Assembly: GCA_050701635.1 (NCBI GenBank)
Contig: JBOGDF010000060.1
Location: 1-19,966, forward strand
Direction of reading: 5' to 3'
DNA from: WHSM01 sp050701635
GTDB taxonomy: Bacteria; Actinomycetota; Actinomycetes; Mycobacteriales; Micromonosporaceae
Length of the DNA: 19,966 nt
Of the stretch, positions 1 to 8,191 are shown piece after piece. Numbering within the stretch: position 1 is the stretch's first letter; each line of letters begins with the position of its first letter. A model generated the notes under the pieces. It saw only the letters and a program-made list of their open reading frames with translations. It was not told where the DNA came from and ran no database searches. A program made the position numbers and the translations under genes.

Positions 1-46
1 GGTCCGGCTGCGGCGAGCGGTCGGGTGGCTGGTCCGGCTCGGTCAT
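1..46 (-). CDS. N-terminal fragment of the gene after folC, probably DUF4233 protein
   Basis: An ATG at 46-44 on the minus strand overlaps the folC stop codon (45-43) in the arrangement ATGA, typical of translational coupling. Only 15 codons are inside the window. They encode MTEPDQPPDRSPQPD, a hydrophilic proline- and aspartate-rich start that looks disordered. In actinomycetes the gene directly after folC is usually a small DUF4233 membrane protein, often followed by ndk, so that is the likely identity. This rests on position only; the visible residues do not identify a family. Confidence 0.5.
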   Translation of the reverse strand, partial: MTEPDQPPDRSPQPD

Positions 47-1410
47 CGGGCGAACATCTTGCGCGCGTCGGCGACGGTGACCACGGAGCCGGTGACGACG
101 ACGCCGGCGCCGCCGAGAGCGGCCTCCGCCTCGGACTCGGCCAGGGTGACGGCGGTGTCGACCGCCTCCAGGAGGTTGTCCGCCACGCTCACCCGCTCTG
201 GTCCGAAGACCTGCCGGGCCAGCGCCGCCAGTTCGTCGGTCGGCATCGCGCGGGGCGAGGAGTTGCGGGTGACCACGACCGCGTCCACCACCGGCTCCAG
301 CTCGTCCAGCATGCCGCGTACGTCCTTGTCGCCCAGTACGGCGAGCACCGCGACCAGCCGGCGGAAGCTGAACTCCTCCAGCAGCGCCTGCCCGGTGGCC
401 GCCATCCCGGACGGGTTGTGCGCCGCGTCCAGCAGTACGGTCGGCGAGCTGCGTACCCGCTCCAGCCGCCCCGGTACGGACACCGCGGCGAAGCCTTCGC
501 GTACCACCGCGGGATCCAGCTCGCGCTGCGTGCCTGCGCCGAGGAACGCCTCCACGGCGGCGAGCGCGACGGCGGCGTTCTGCGCCTGGTGACCACCGTG
601 CAGCGGCAGGAACACCTCGTCGTACACCCCGCTGAGGCCCTGCAGGGTGAGCTGCTGACCGCCGATCGCGAGCGCACGGCGCAGCACCCCGAACTCGCTG
701 CCCTCCCGGGCCAGGGTGGCGCCGACCTCAGCGCAGTGCTCCAGGATCGGGGCGACCGCCTCCTCGGGCTGCGTCGCGGCGATCAGGGTCGCTCCCTTTC
801 CGACGATGCCGAGCTTCATCTGCGTGATGTCGCCGATCGTGTCGCCGAGCCATTCGGTGTGGTCCAGCCCGATCGGGGTCAGTACGCACACCTGCGCCGA
901 CAGCACGTTGGTGGAGTCGGTCTCGCCGCCCAGCCCGACCTCGACGATGCCGACATCCACCGGCGCGTCGGCGAACGCCGCGAACGCCAGCGTGGTGGTC
1001 ATGTCGAAGTACGTCAGCGGCTCGTCGTACTGCTGGTCGACCAGGGCGGCCAGCGGGGCGACGTCGCGGTAGACCTCGACGAACCGTGCCTCGGAGATCG
1101 GCTCGCCGTCGAGCGAGATGCGCTCGCGTACCGACGCCAGGTGCGGGCTGGTGTAGCGACCGGTACGCAGCCCGTGCGCGGCGAGCAGCGCGTCGATCAT
1201 CCGCGCCGTGGACGACTTGCCGTTGGTGCCGGTGAGGTGGATCGACGGGTACGCCCGCTGCGGGTTGCCCAGCAGGTCGAGCAGGCTCTCGATCCGCGCC
1301 TTCTCGAACACCATCCGGGTGAAGCCACGTTGCAGCAGCTCCGCGTCGACCGCCTCGTACTCGCTGGCGGCGCGCCGCGACTCCCCGCCGGAACTCCCCT
1401 CAGCGGCCAT
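43..1410 (-). CDS. folC: Folylpolyglutamate synthase / dihydrofolate synthase
   Basis: Mur-ligase-family enzyme that adds L-glutamate, with ATP, to dihydropteroate and/or to tetrahydrofolates, making and retaining folates in the cytosol. The 455 residues are normal length for the family. The ATP-binding loop GTNGKSS is at residues 61-67, followed by the SPHL motif (88-91) of the folate-binding region. K199 in MKLGI sits where many relatives carry a carbamylated lysine. The C-terminal ligase domain carries LLDAAHNPSG (about 326-335), the DxAHNP signature. The ATG start lies one base after the valS stop, so it is almost certainly cotranscribed and coupled with valS; valS-folC adjacency is conserved in actinobacteria. 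The first ~18 residues are poorly conserved in character. Whether it has both activities cannot be told from sequence alone. Confidence 0.96.
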   Translation of the reverse strand: MAAEGSSGGESRRAASEYEAVDAELLQRGFTRMVFEKARIESLLDLLGNPQRAYPSIHLTGTNGKSSTARMIDALLAAHGLRTGRYTSPHLASVRERISLDGEPISEARFVEVYRDVAPLAALVDQQYDEPLTYFDMTTTLAFAAFADAPVDVGIVEVGLGGETDSTNVLSAQVCVLTPIGLDHTEWLGDTIGDITQMKLGIVGKGATLIAATQPEEAVAPILEHCAEVGATLAREGSEFGVLRRALAIGGQQLTLQGLSGVYDEVFLPLHGGHQAQNAAVALAAVEAFLGAGTQRELDPAVVREGFAAVSVPGRLERVRSSPTVLLDAAHNPSGMAATGQALLEEFSFRRLVAVLAVLGDKDVRGMLDELEPVVDAVVVTRNSSPRAMPTDELAALARQVFGPERVSVADNLLEAVDTAVTLAESEAEAALGGAGVVVTGSVVTVADARKMFAR

Positions 1411-1411
1411 G

Positions 1412-4018
1412 TCAGGACGCCGGAAGCGCGCCGAGCGCGGCGGTCAGGCGGGCGTGCTCGGTCTCCGCCGCGGCGAGCCGGTCCCGGATCTTCTGCACCA
1501 CCGGCTCCGGCGCCTTTGCCAGGAAGGCCTCGTTGCCGAGCTTGCCGCGGCACTGCGCCAGCTCCTTCTCGGTGGCCGCCAGATCCTTGGTCAGCCGGGC
1601 TCGCTCGGCCTTCACGTCGATGGCGCCGCGGGTGTCGAGCTCGACGGTCACTCCCCCGCTGATCGCCAGCGTGGCGGTGGCGGCGAAGTCGTCGCCGGGC
1701 TGTTCCAGCCGGGCCAGGGAACGGATCAGCGGCTCGTGGGAGGCCAGCCCCGCGGCGTCCAGCCCGTCCAGCCGGGTGGCGACCCGCTGGCTCGGCTTGA
1801 CGCCCTGGTCGGAGCGGAAGCGGCGTACCTCGGTCACCACCCGCTGCAGGGCGGCGACCTCGGCTTCGGCGGCCGCGTCGGCGCGCGAGGCGTCCGGCAC
1901 CGGCCAGCTCGCCACCATCACCGACTCGCCGAACGTGAGCGCGCGCCACAGCTCGTCGGTGACGAACGGGATCACCGGGTGCAGCAGCCGCAGCAGTACG
2001 TCGAGCACCTCACCGAGCACCCGCCGGGTGGCGTCGGCGGGCGCCCCGCCGGCCCCCAGCACCGGCTTGGACAGCTCCAGATACCAGTCGCAGACGTCGT
2101 CCCACGCGAAGTGGAAGAGCGTGTCGCTCGCCTTGGCGAACTCGTACCCCTCGAAGTAGCCGTCGACCTCTGCCACCACGGCGCGCAGCCGGGAGAGGAT
2201 CCACCGGTCCACAGTGGACAGCTCGGACGAGAGCTCCCCCGCCACGGTCGCGCCGTTGAGCAGCGCGAACCGGCTGGCGTTCCACAGCTTGTTGCAGAAG
2301 TTGCGGGAGGCCTGCACCCACTCCTCGCCGATCGGTACGTCCACACCCGGGTTGGCGCCGCGGGCCAGCGTGAACCGCAGCGCGTCGGAGCCGTACAGGT
2401 CCATCCAGTCCAGCGGGTCGACGGCGTTGCCGAACGACTTGGACATCTTCTTGCCGAACTGGTCGCGCACCATGCCGTGCAGCGCGATGGTGCCGAACGG
2501 CCGCTCGCCGTCCATCGCGTACAGGCCGAACATCATCATCCGGGCGACCCAGAAGAACAGGATGTCGTACCCGGTGACCAGCACCGATGTCGGGTAGAAG
2601 CGCTGCACGTCGTCGGTGTCGTCGGGCCAGCCGAGCGTCGAGAACGGCCAGAGCGCGCTGGAGAACCAGGTGTCGAGGACGTCCTGGTCCTGGGTCCAGC
2701 CTTCGCCGGTGGGCGGCTCGTCGTCGGGGCCGACGCAGAGGGTCTCGCCGCCGGGGCCGTACCACACCGGGATCCGGTGGCCCCACCACAGCTGGCGGCT
2801 GATGCACCAGTCGTGCATGTTGTCGACCCAGTCGAAGTAGCGCTTCGCCATCGTCGGCGGGTGCACCTCGACGCTGCCGTCCCGCACCGCGTCGCCGGCG
2901 GCTTTCGCCAGCGGCGCGACCTTGACGAACCACTGCAGCGACAGTCGCGGCTCCACCGTGGTCTTGCAGCGGGAACAGTGCCCCACCGAGTGCACGTACG
3001 GTCGGACCTCCTTGACGATCCGCCGCTGCTCCCGCAGCGCCGCCACGATCGCCGGCCGCGCTTCGTACCGGTCCTGTCCCTGGAACGGCCCGTGCGCGGT
3101 GATCACGCCGTGGTCGTCCAGCACGGTGATCGACGGCAGGTTGTGGCGCTGCCCGATCTCGAAGTCGTTCGGGTCGTGCGCCGGGGTCACCTTCACCGCG
3201 CCGGAGCCGAAGGACGGGTCCACGTGCTCGTCGCCGACGATCGGGATCCGCCGGCCGGTCAGCGGCAGCTCGACCTCCTTGCCGATCAGGTGCCGGTAAC
3301 GCTCGTCCGAGGGATGCACCGCCACCGCGGTGTCACCGAGCATCGTCTCCGCGCGGGTGGTCGCCACCACGATCTGGGTGTCGCCGTCGCCGTACCGGAT
3401 GGAGACCAGTTCGCCGTCGTCGTCGGTGTGCTCCACCTCGATGTCGGACAGCGCGGTCAGGCAGCGCGGGCACCAGTTGATGATCCGCTCGGCGCGGTAG
3501 ATCAGGCCTTCGTCGTACAGCTTCTTGAAGATGGTGAGTACGGCGCGCGACAGCCCCTCGTCCATGGTGAAGCGCTCGCGGCTCCAGTCGACCGAGTCGC
3601 CGAGCCGGCGCATCTGGTCCAGGATCATGCCGCCGGACTCGGCCTTCCACTGCCAGACCCGCTCCACGAACTTCTCACGCCCCAGGTCGTGCCGGGACAG
3701 CCCCTCGCCGGCGAGCTGGCGTTCCACCACGTTCTGGGTGGCGATGCCAGCGTGGTCCATGCCGGGCAGCCAGAGCGCGGCGTACCCCTGCATCCGGCGG
3801 CGCCGGGTCAGCGCGTCCATCAGGGTGTGCTCGAACGCGTGGCCGAGGTGCAGCGAGCCGGTGACGTTCGGCGGCGGGATCACGATGCAGAACGGCGGAG
3901 CATCGGCATCGGGGCGCGGCTGGAAGTAGCCGGCGGATTCCCAGCGCTCGTACAGCGGGGCCTCGACGGCGGCGGGAGCGTACTGGGCGGGAAGTTCCAT
4001 GGGAGCACGAGATGTCAC
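1412..4018 (-). CDS. valS: Valyl-tRNA synthetase (class I)
   Basis: Charges tRNA-Val with valine in the cytosol. The 868 residues are within the usual bacterial range. Visible signatures are HLGH (57-60) after PPPNVTGS, the Zn-type pairs CPRC (183-186) and CSRC (348-351), the editing (CP1) domain with TTRAETMLGDTAVAVHP (220-236) and GSGAVKVTPAHDPNDFEIG (271-289), and KMSKS (524-528). After the anticodon-binding helical domain the last ~70 residues are charged and heptad-like, matching the ValRS C-terminal coiled coil that contacts tRNA. I chose the GTG at 4018: a -10-like TAAACT ends exactly six bases upstream, so the mRNA is probably leaderless. The alternative ATG (codon 7, base 4000) has no convincing Shine-Dalgarno. 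There is no T-box leader. folC follows after one base. Confidence 0.97.
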   Translation of the reverse strand: MTSRAPMELPAQYAPAAVEAPLYERWESAGYFQPRPDADAPPFCIVIPPPNVTGSLHLGHAFEHTLMDALTRRRRMQGYAALWLPGMDHAGIATQNVVERQLAGEGLSRHDLGREKFVERVWQWKAESGGMILDQMRRLGDSVDWSRERFTMDEGLSRAVLTIFKKLYDEGLIYRAERIINWCPRCLTALSDIEVEHTDDDGELVSIRYGDGDTQIVVATTRAETMLGDTAVAVHPSDERYRHLIGKEVELPLTGRRIPIVGDEHVDPSFGSGAVKVTPAHDPNDFEIGQRHNLPSITVLDDHGVITAHGPFQGQDRYEARPAIVAALREQRRIVKEVRPYVHSVGHCSRCKTTVEPRLSLQWFVKVAPLAKAAGDAVRDGSVEVHPPTMAKRYFDWVDNMHDWCISRQLWWGHRIPVWYGPGGETLCVGPDDEPPTGEGWTQDQDVLDTWFSSALWPFSTLGWPDDTDDVQRFYPTSVLVTGYDILFFWVARMMMFGLYAMDGERPFGTIALHGMVRDQFGKKMSKSFGNAVDPLDWMDLYGSDALRFTLARGANPGVDVPIGEEWVQASRNFCNKLWNASRFALLNGATVAGELSSELSTVDRWILSRLRAVVAEVDGYFEGYEFAKASDTLFHFAWDDVCDWYLELSKPVLGAGGAPADATRRVLGEVLDVLLRLLHPVIPFVTDELWRALTFGESVMVASWPVPDASRADAAAEAEVAALQRVVTEVRRFRSDQGVKPSQRVATRLDGLDAAGLASHEPLIRSLARLEQPGDDFAATATLAISGGVTVELDTRGAIDVKAERARLTKDLAATEKELAQCRGKLGNEAFLAKAPEPVVQKIRDRLAAAETEHARLTAALGALPAS

Positions 4019-4030
4019 CCCGCGAGTTTA
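4019..4030 (-). promoter_or_regulatory. Predicted leaderless promoter of valS
   Basis: Read on the minus strand, TAAACT (4030-4025) fits the actinobacterial -10 consensus TANNNT. It is followed by CGCGGG and then the GTG start codon, so transcription starting 6-7 bases after the -10 would begin at the start codon. There is no Shine-Dalgarno in the gap. The -35 position (TGCAAG, 17 bases upstream) is a poor match. This is a prediction from spacing, but it agrees with the same arrangement before two other genes in the window. Confidence 0.6.
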
Positions 4031-4055
4031 CGGACCCGCGTGGGAGGCTTGCAGC

Positions 4056-4241
4056 GTGGACGCACTTCTCGGCTTGCTGCACCCCGGCTGGCGGTTCGTG
4101 ATCGGGGTCGCGGTGGCGCTCGCGGTGGTCGCCGCCGGCTGGCGGCTGCTGCAGCGCGGGCCCTCTCGGATGACCAATGCGATCGGTGTCGTGCTGCTGA
4201 TGCTGGCGGCGCTGGTGCTGGTCACGGTGCTGTTCCTGTGA
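4056..4241 (+). CDS. Small two-helix membrane protein of unknown function
   Basis: A 61-residue protein starting at a GTG preceded by GGGAGG (4042-4047) with an eight-base spacer. The same frame opens earlier at 3999, but that would overlap the valS start and lacks a ribosome site. The sequence is two hydrophobic segments (about residues 12-28 and 42-61) joined by a short basic linker, WRLLQRGPSR, so it is probably an inner-membrane hairpin with the linker facing the cytoplasm. Its stop overlaps the possible GTG start of the acetyltransferase downstream (GTGA), which suggests coupling. I do not recognise the family. The ribosome site and the overlap support a real gene; its function is unknown. 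Confidence 0.65.
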   Translation: MDALLGLLHPGWRFVIGVAVALAVVAAGWRLLQRGPSRMTNAIGVVLLMLAALVLVTVLFL

Positions 4242-5086
4242 CCGGCATGCGCTGCGTCATTACCAAAGACCTCCGGGAGTACGCCGAGCGCGTCCTGCCG
4301 TGGCTGCACGCCGAGCCGGTCGGCAACAACGTCGCGTGCACCGTGATCGGGCAGCGGCTCGAGGGCATGGCGCCGATCGAGCCCGACGCGATCTGGGCGT
4401 ACGTGGTCGACCCCGCCGACCAGCTGGTCGGCGCCGCGGTGCGTACGCCGCCGCACGGGCTGCTGCTCAGCACGATGCCCACCGCGGCGGCCGACATCCT
4501 CGCCGACGCGCTGGCGGCGCACCCGCCGGTGCCGTACGCCAACGGGCCCGCGGCGCCCACCGAGCGGTTCGCCACCCGGTACTCGGCGCTCACCGGCCGC
4601 ACCACGAAGCCCGGCCCGGGCAGCGGTATCTACCGGCTGGAGCAGCTCGTACCCCCGGAAGGGGTTTCCGGGGAGCTGAGAGCTGCGGGCCCCGGCGACC
4701 GTGACCTGCTGGTGGCGTGGGCTGAGGCGTTCGGCGCGGAGGATTCGTTCGGGTCGCCGCAGCACATGGCCCGCGAGATCGACTCGCGGCTACGGCGGAA
4801 GGGGCTGCTGTGGCTGTGGTACGACGACGGCCAGCCGGTCACCACCGCATGGCTGTCGCTGCCCGCGGCCGGCGTGGTGCGGATCAGCGGCGTCTACACC
4901 CCACCCCGGAACCGCCGCCGGGGGTACGCCAGCGGCTGCGTCGCCGCGCTCAGCCGGCACGCGCTGGACGCCGGCGCGACCGCCTGCATGCTCTACACCG
5001 ATCTCGCCAACCCGACCAGCAACGGGATCTACCGTCGTCTCGGCTACCAGCGGGTCGGCGAGTCGACGATGTGGCGCTTCGAGTAG
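4238..5086 (+). CDS. GNAT family N-acetyltransferase
   Basis: Predicted acetyl-CoA-dependent N-acyltransferase of 282 residues (279 if the ATG at 4247 is used). The C-terminal third is a recognisable GNAT core: strand ISGVYTPP (216-223), the acetyl-CoA pyrophosphate loop RNRRRGYAS (224-232), the following helix, then YTDLANPTSNGIYRRLGYQ (253-271), the usual N-x-x-S-x-x-Y-x-x-x-G-F/Y motif. The first ~140 residues do not carry a visible acetyl-CoA motif and may be a degenerate GNAT-like half or a substrate domain. The GTG start overlaps the stop of the small membrane gene, so the two are probably cotranslated. The gene ends five bases from the converging protease gene. The acceptor substrate is unknown. 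Confidence 0.85.
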   Translation: MTGMRCVITKDLREYAERVLPWLHAEPVGNNVACTVIGQRLEGMAPIEPDAIWAYVVDPADQLVGAAVRTPPHGLLLSTMPTAAADILADALAAHPPVPYANGPAAPTERFATRYSALTGRTTKPGPGSGIYRLEQLVPPEGVSGELRAAGPGDRDLLVAWAEAFGAEDSFGSPQHMAREIDSRLRRKGLLWLWYDDGQPVTTAWLSLPAAGVVRISGVYTPPRNRRRGYASGCVAALSRHALDAGATACMLYTDLANPTSNGIYRRLGYQRVGESTMWRFE

Positions 5087-5091
5087 CGCGG

Positions 5092-8010
5092 TCAGGCACG
5101 GGTGAGGCGTACCAGCAGAGTGCCCACGTTGGCCGGGTGGTCGGCGTCGGAACCGAGCCGGACCAGCGCGAACCAGGTGGTACCCGGCGCCAGGTCGGGC
5201 TCGTTCCAGGCCAGCATGACGTCGATGGTGCTGCCCGCCGGCACCTTGCCGGAGGGCCCGGTCACGGTCAGGTTGCCGCTGTCGGTGCCCGGGACCACCG
5301 CCGTCTCCAGCCGTACGTCGTCCAGCCCCTGCCCGGTCAGGAAGTTCTGCACCATCACCCAGTAGCTGCCGCCGTCCGGCGACGTGACCTTGCAGGACTC
5401 GAGCGCGATCTCCGAGGCGCTGCGGCACACCTCCTCGCCCAGGTCAGGGGCGCCGTCCCCGTCGTCGTCCCGGCCGACGAACAGGTCCAGGTCGGTGGAG
5501 GTGGTCTCGGTGATACCGGTGGTGAGCAACCGCGCTCCGGCCGGTACGTCGACCAGCACGTGCTGCGTACCGCCTACTCCGTCGTACGGGTCCAGCGGGG
5601 TCGGGTCCTGCGCGAGCTGCAGGTCGTCGACCCGGCCCTGTTGCAGGCCGTACACCGTGGCGGTGAAATCGCTGATCGCCACCGGCGTGGTGAGCTGGAT
5701 CGAGTGGGTTCCGGTGGTGTCGGTGGCGTCGATGTCCACCGGCTGCGCTTCACCGCCGGGCAGCACCGCGACGGGCAGCCGCTGGGACGGCACCCCACGC
5801 GCGGTGAACGCCACCCCACCGAACAGCCAGTCGGTGTCGGTCGCCCCGGACACGTCCGCGGTGATCGTGAGGGTCAGCGACTGGCCGGCGGCCAGCCTGA
5901 ACCGACTCGGCTTGACCGACAGCGCCAGGCCCGACGGCACCTGGGCGACCGCGCGCCACGTCGTGGTGGCGCGGAGCGCATTGGTCACGGTACGCGTCCA
6001 GGTGCACTTGCCGCGGCAGTCGTTCTGCCCCAGCGTCGCCAGGTTGAGCGTCGTCGGGTCGCCGCCCGCCTCGGGGTTCGCCGCGGTGAAGTCCGCCGGC
6101 GGTACGTCCAGCACCAGACCGGCCCGGGCCGCGCGGGTCAGGTCGATCCGGCCACCGCCCAGGTCGAACGGGTCGGCCGCGGTGGTGCCGTCGTCCTTGC
6201 GTACGCCCGTCACCCCGGTGGTGGTCAGCGCGGACTGCACCTGCCCCGGCGTCCAGTCCTTGCGTACCGCGCGGACCAGCGCCGCCGCGCCCGCGGCGTG
6301 CGGGCTGGACATCGAGGTGCCGGAGAGCAGCGCGTACTCGGGGGGTGCCGTGGGGTCGGTGGTGTGCACCGCCGCGAGTACGTCCACGCCGGGTGCGGTG
6401 ACATCCGGCTTGATCACGCCGGGCACCGGCTTGTTGGGCCCGCGCGAGCTGAAGCCGGCCATCACGTCACCGTTCTCCACGGCCTCGCTGATCTGGGTGC
6501 CCGAGATGGTCCCGGTGTGCCCGCTGCCGGCCGCCACCCAGTCCTTGAGCGTCTGGCCGTCGGCGAAGCCGAGATGTACGGCGGGCAGCTCATGCGGATC
6601 AGCCACCGTCGACTCACCGTCGGCCGCCGTGTTCACCAGCACCATGCCGCCGGCGCCACCCAGCTCGACGTTGCGGCCCTTCTCCAGCCGCGGGTTCACG
6701 CCACGGTCGCAGATCACGATCTCGCCGTCGAACGTGCCGGGCGGGAACGGTGCGCCGCACAGGTTGTCGCCGAAGTCGCCCGCGTACACGATCGGGGCGG
6801 GGCCGTACCCGGAGGTGAAGCTCTTCCCGGTCAGGTCACCGGGCGGCGTGCTGGCGCCGCCGGTGAGGTCCACCAGCTTGTTCAGGAACGTCCGGTTGTG
6901 GGTGCTGGCTCCGACGCTGAGCAGCCACGGCGAGTTCGCCGGCGAGCCCACCGTCTCTGGCTTCGGTCCGTCGTTCCCCGCCGAGGCGGCGACGAAAACG
7001 CCGGCCTCGCGGGCGGCGAGGAACGCCTCCGAGTCGTCGTCCGCCCACGGGTTGTTCGGCCCGCCGCCGATCGAGTAGTTGATCACGTCGACCCCGTCGG
7101 CGACGGCCTGGTCGATCGCCGCCACCAGCGACGGCGAGAGGCAGTTGCCGGTGGGCAGGCAGCCCTTGTAGGTGATCAGGTTGGCGTGCGGCGCCACCCC
7201 GGAGATGTCGCGGGTGATCGTGGTGGTCGGGGCGACCACGTTCGCCTCGAGTACGTTGCCGGCCGAGGTGCTGGCGGTGTGGCTGCCGTGCCCGTTGGCG
7301 TCCTCCGGCCCACCACCGGCGAAGTCGTGTACGCCGATCAGCTTGTCGTTGCAGAACGGCGCCCCGGTGATCGGATCGCACAGCCCGAAGAACCGGCCCC
7401 GCGGGTTCTCGTGGTCGTAGCCATCCCCGCCGACGTCAGCGAACGACGGGTGGTCGTGGTTGACCCCGGTGTCGACGACGCCGACCACGACGCCTTCGCC
7501 CTTGCTGCCGGGCCGGCCGCCGGTCGCGGCCCCGGACCAGATCGCAGGAGCGCCGATCCACGCCGGACCGGCGTCCGTGGTGATCTTGCGGGTGAACTCG
7601 CGCCGCACCGACGCCACGCCAGGCACACCGCGTACCCGGGCCGCTTCGGACTCGGTGAGCGCCAGCGCCATCCCGTGGTACGCGTACCGGTAGCTGAACT
7701 TCGGCGTGACGGCGCGGCTGATCGCCTGCGTGATCGCCAGCCGGGTCGCCGACTGCCGACCGGCGAGATACCTCAGGTACGCCCGGCTCGCCGGGCTGGA
7801 CACGTCCAGGCGGTTGCCCTGGGCGACCACGGGACTGGTGCCGGGAATCCCCGCGACTCCGCCGCGGTAGGCCGCCAGTGGCGGATCGGTGAGCCGTACC
7901 AGATAGGTTGATGTCTGCTCGGCCGCGCCGGCCGTGAGCTGCGGGAGGGTGGTGCCGATGAGCGCCAGAGCGCCGACGGCTGCCAGAACCACAAACCTGG
8001 GGGTACGCAT
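5092..8010 (-). CDS. Secreted subtilisin-family (S8) serine protease with PA insert and C-terminal PPC-like domain
   Basis: A 972-residue exported protease. Residues 1-30 form a Sec signal peptide (MRTPRF, hydrophobic core, cleavage probably after AGAA). An I9-type propeptide follows (about 35-143), starting with TYLVRL. The S8 domain shows the full catalytic set: Asp180 in VVDTGV, His241 in NGHGSHTA, oxyanion Asn346 in SAGNDG and Ser566 in SGTSMSSPHAAGA. A PA domain (about 400-510, with CDRGVNPRLEKGRN) is inserted before the serine. Beyond 630 come a fibronectin-like beta region and a pre-peptidase C-terminal-like domain. Within that domain an Asp-rich stretch DDDGDGAPD (848-856) resembles a calcium-binding loop. 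The start has GGAGG five bases upstream. The layout resembles extracellular streptomycete and plant-type subtilases; the substrate is unknown. Confidence 0.94.
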   Translation of the reverse strand: MRTPRFVVLAAVGALALIGTTLPQLTAGAAEQTSTYLVRLTDPPLAAYRGGVAGIPGTSPVVAQGNRLDVSSPASRAYLRYLAGRQSATRLAITQAISRAVTPKFSYRYAYHGMALALTESEAARVRGVPGVASVRREFTRKITTDAGPAWIGAPAIWSGAATGGRPGSKGEGVVVGVVDTGVNHDHPSFADVGGDGYDHENPRGRFFGLCDPITGAPFCNDKLIGVHDFAGGGPEDANGHGSHTASTSAGNVLEANVVAPTTTITRDISGVAPHANLITYKGCLPTGNCLSPSLVAAIDQAVADGVDVINYSIGGGPNNPWADDDSEAFLAAREAGVFVAASAGNDGPKPETVGSPANSPWLLSVGASTHNRTFLNKLVDLTGGASTPPGDLTGKSFTSGYGPAPIVYAGDFGDNLCGAPFPPGTFDGEIVICDRGVNPRLEKGRNVELGGAGGMVLVNTAADGESTVADPHELPAVHLGFADGQTLKDWVAAGSGHTGTISGTQISEAVENGDVMAGFSSRGPNKPVPGVIKPDVTAPGVDVLAAVHTTDPTAPPEYALLSGTSMSSPHAAGAAALVRAVRKDWTPGQVQSALTTTGVTGVRKDDGTTAADPFDLGGGRIDLTRAARAGLVLDVPPADFTAANPEAGGDPTTLNLATLGQNDCRGKCTWTRTVTNALRATTTWRAVAQVPSGLALSVKPSRFRLAAGQSLTLTITADVSGATDTDWLFGGVAFTARGVPSQRLPVAVLPGGEAQPVDIDATDTTGTHSIQLTTPVAISDFTATVYGLQQGRVDDLQLAQDPTPLDPYDGVGGTQHVLVDVPAGARLLTTGITETTSTDLDLFVGRDDDGDGAPDLGEEVCRSASEIALESCKVTSPDGGSYWVMVQNFLTGQGLDDVRLETAVVPGTDSGNLTVTGPSGKVPAGSTIDVMLAWNEPDLAPGTTWFALVRLGSDADHPANVGTLLVRLTRA

Positions 8011-8056
8011 CGCTGCCTCCGACTCGAAACCGCTGCCCCCGAGGCTTCAGCAACTA

Positions 8057-8084
8057 AGACATCCAAAACCGAGACATCCAAAAC
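8057..8084. repeat. Tandem 13-bp direct repeat upstream of the S8 protease gene
   Basis: AGACATCCAAAAC occurs twice (8057-8069 and 8072-8084), 15 bases apart from start to start. It lies 47-74 bases upstream of the protease ATG. A weak -10 candidate, TACTCT, is at 8092-8087 on the minus strand and would put a start site at about 8080, inside the second copy. Direct repeats at that place are typical of operators, but I know of no regulator for this sequence. Confidence 0.5.
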
Positions 8085-8147
8085 GCAGAGTAATCGCGCT
8101 ACGGACGACGCGGTAGATCGCGCCCCGACATATCCTTCGAACCGCGA

Positions 8148-8162
8148 CAAAGTCTCACTTTG
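8148..8162. promoter_or_regulatory. Palindromic site, possible operator of the S8 protease gene
   Basis: CAAAGT-CTC-ACTTTG is a perfect 6-bp inverted repeat with a three-base centre. It lies in the 181-bp gap between the protease start and the end of the nitrilase-like gene, about 140 bases upstream of the protease ATG. It could be a repressor or activator site for the protease. It is too short and too far from the upstream stop codon to be a convincing terminator. Confidence 0.35.
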
Positions 8163-8191
8163 CGTAGCTTTGCCATTACATGCCTGCGGTG

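Noticed and set aside
1208..4237. About 1,000 open codons on the plus strand, joined in frame to the GNAT gene
   Set aside because: This is antisense to folC and valS, low in complexity (Arg, His, Val, Gln rich), and has no domain. Long antisense frames are expected at this GC content. The GNAT gene itself starts near 4238.
4810..7911. 1033-codon plus-strand open frame opposite the S8 protease
   Set aside because: The minus strand has a signal peptide, complete catalytic residues and a Shine-Dalgarno; the plus-strand product is compositionally biased with no recognisable fold.
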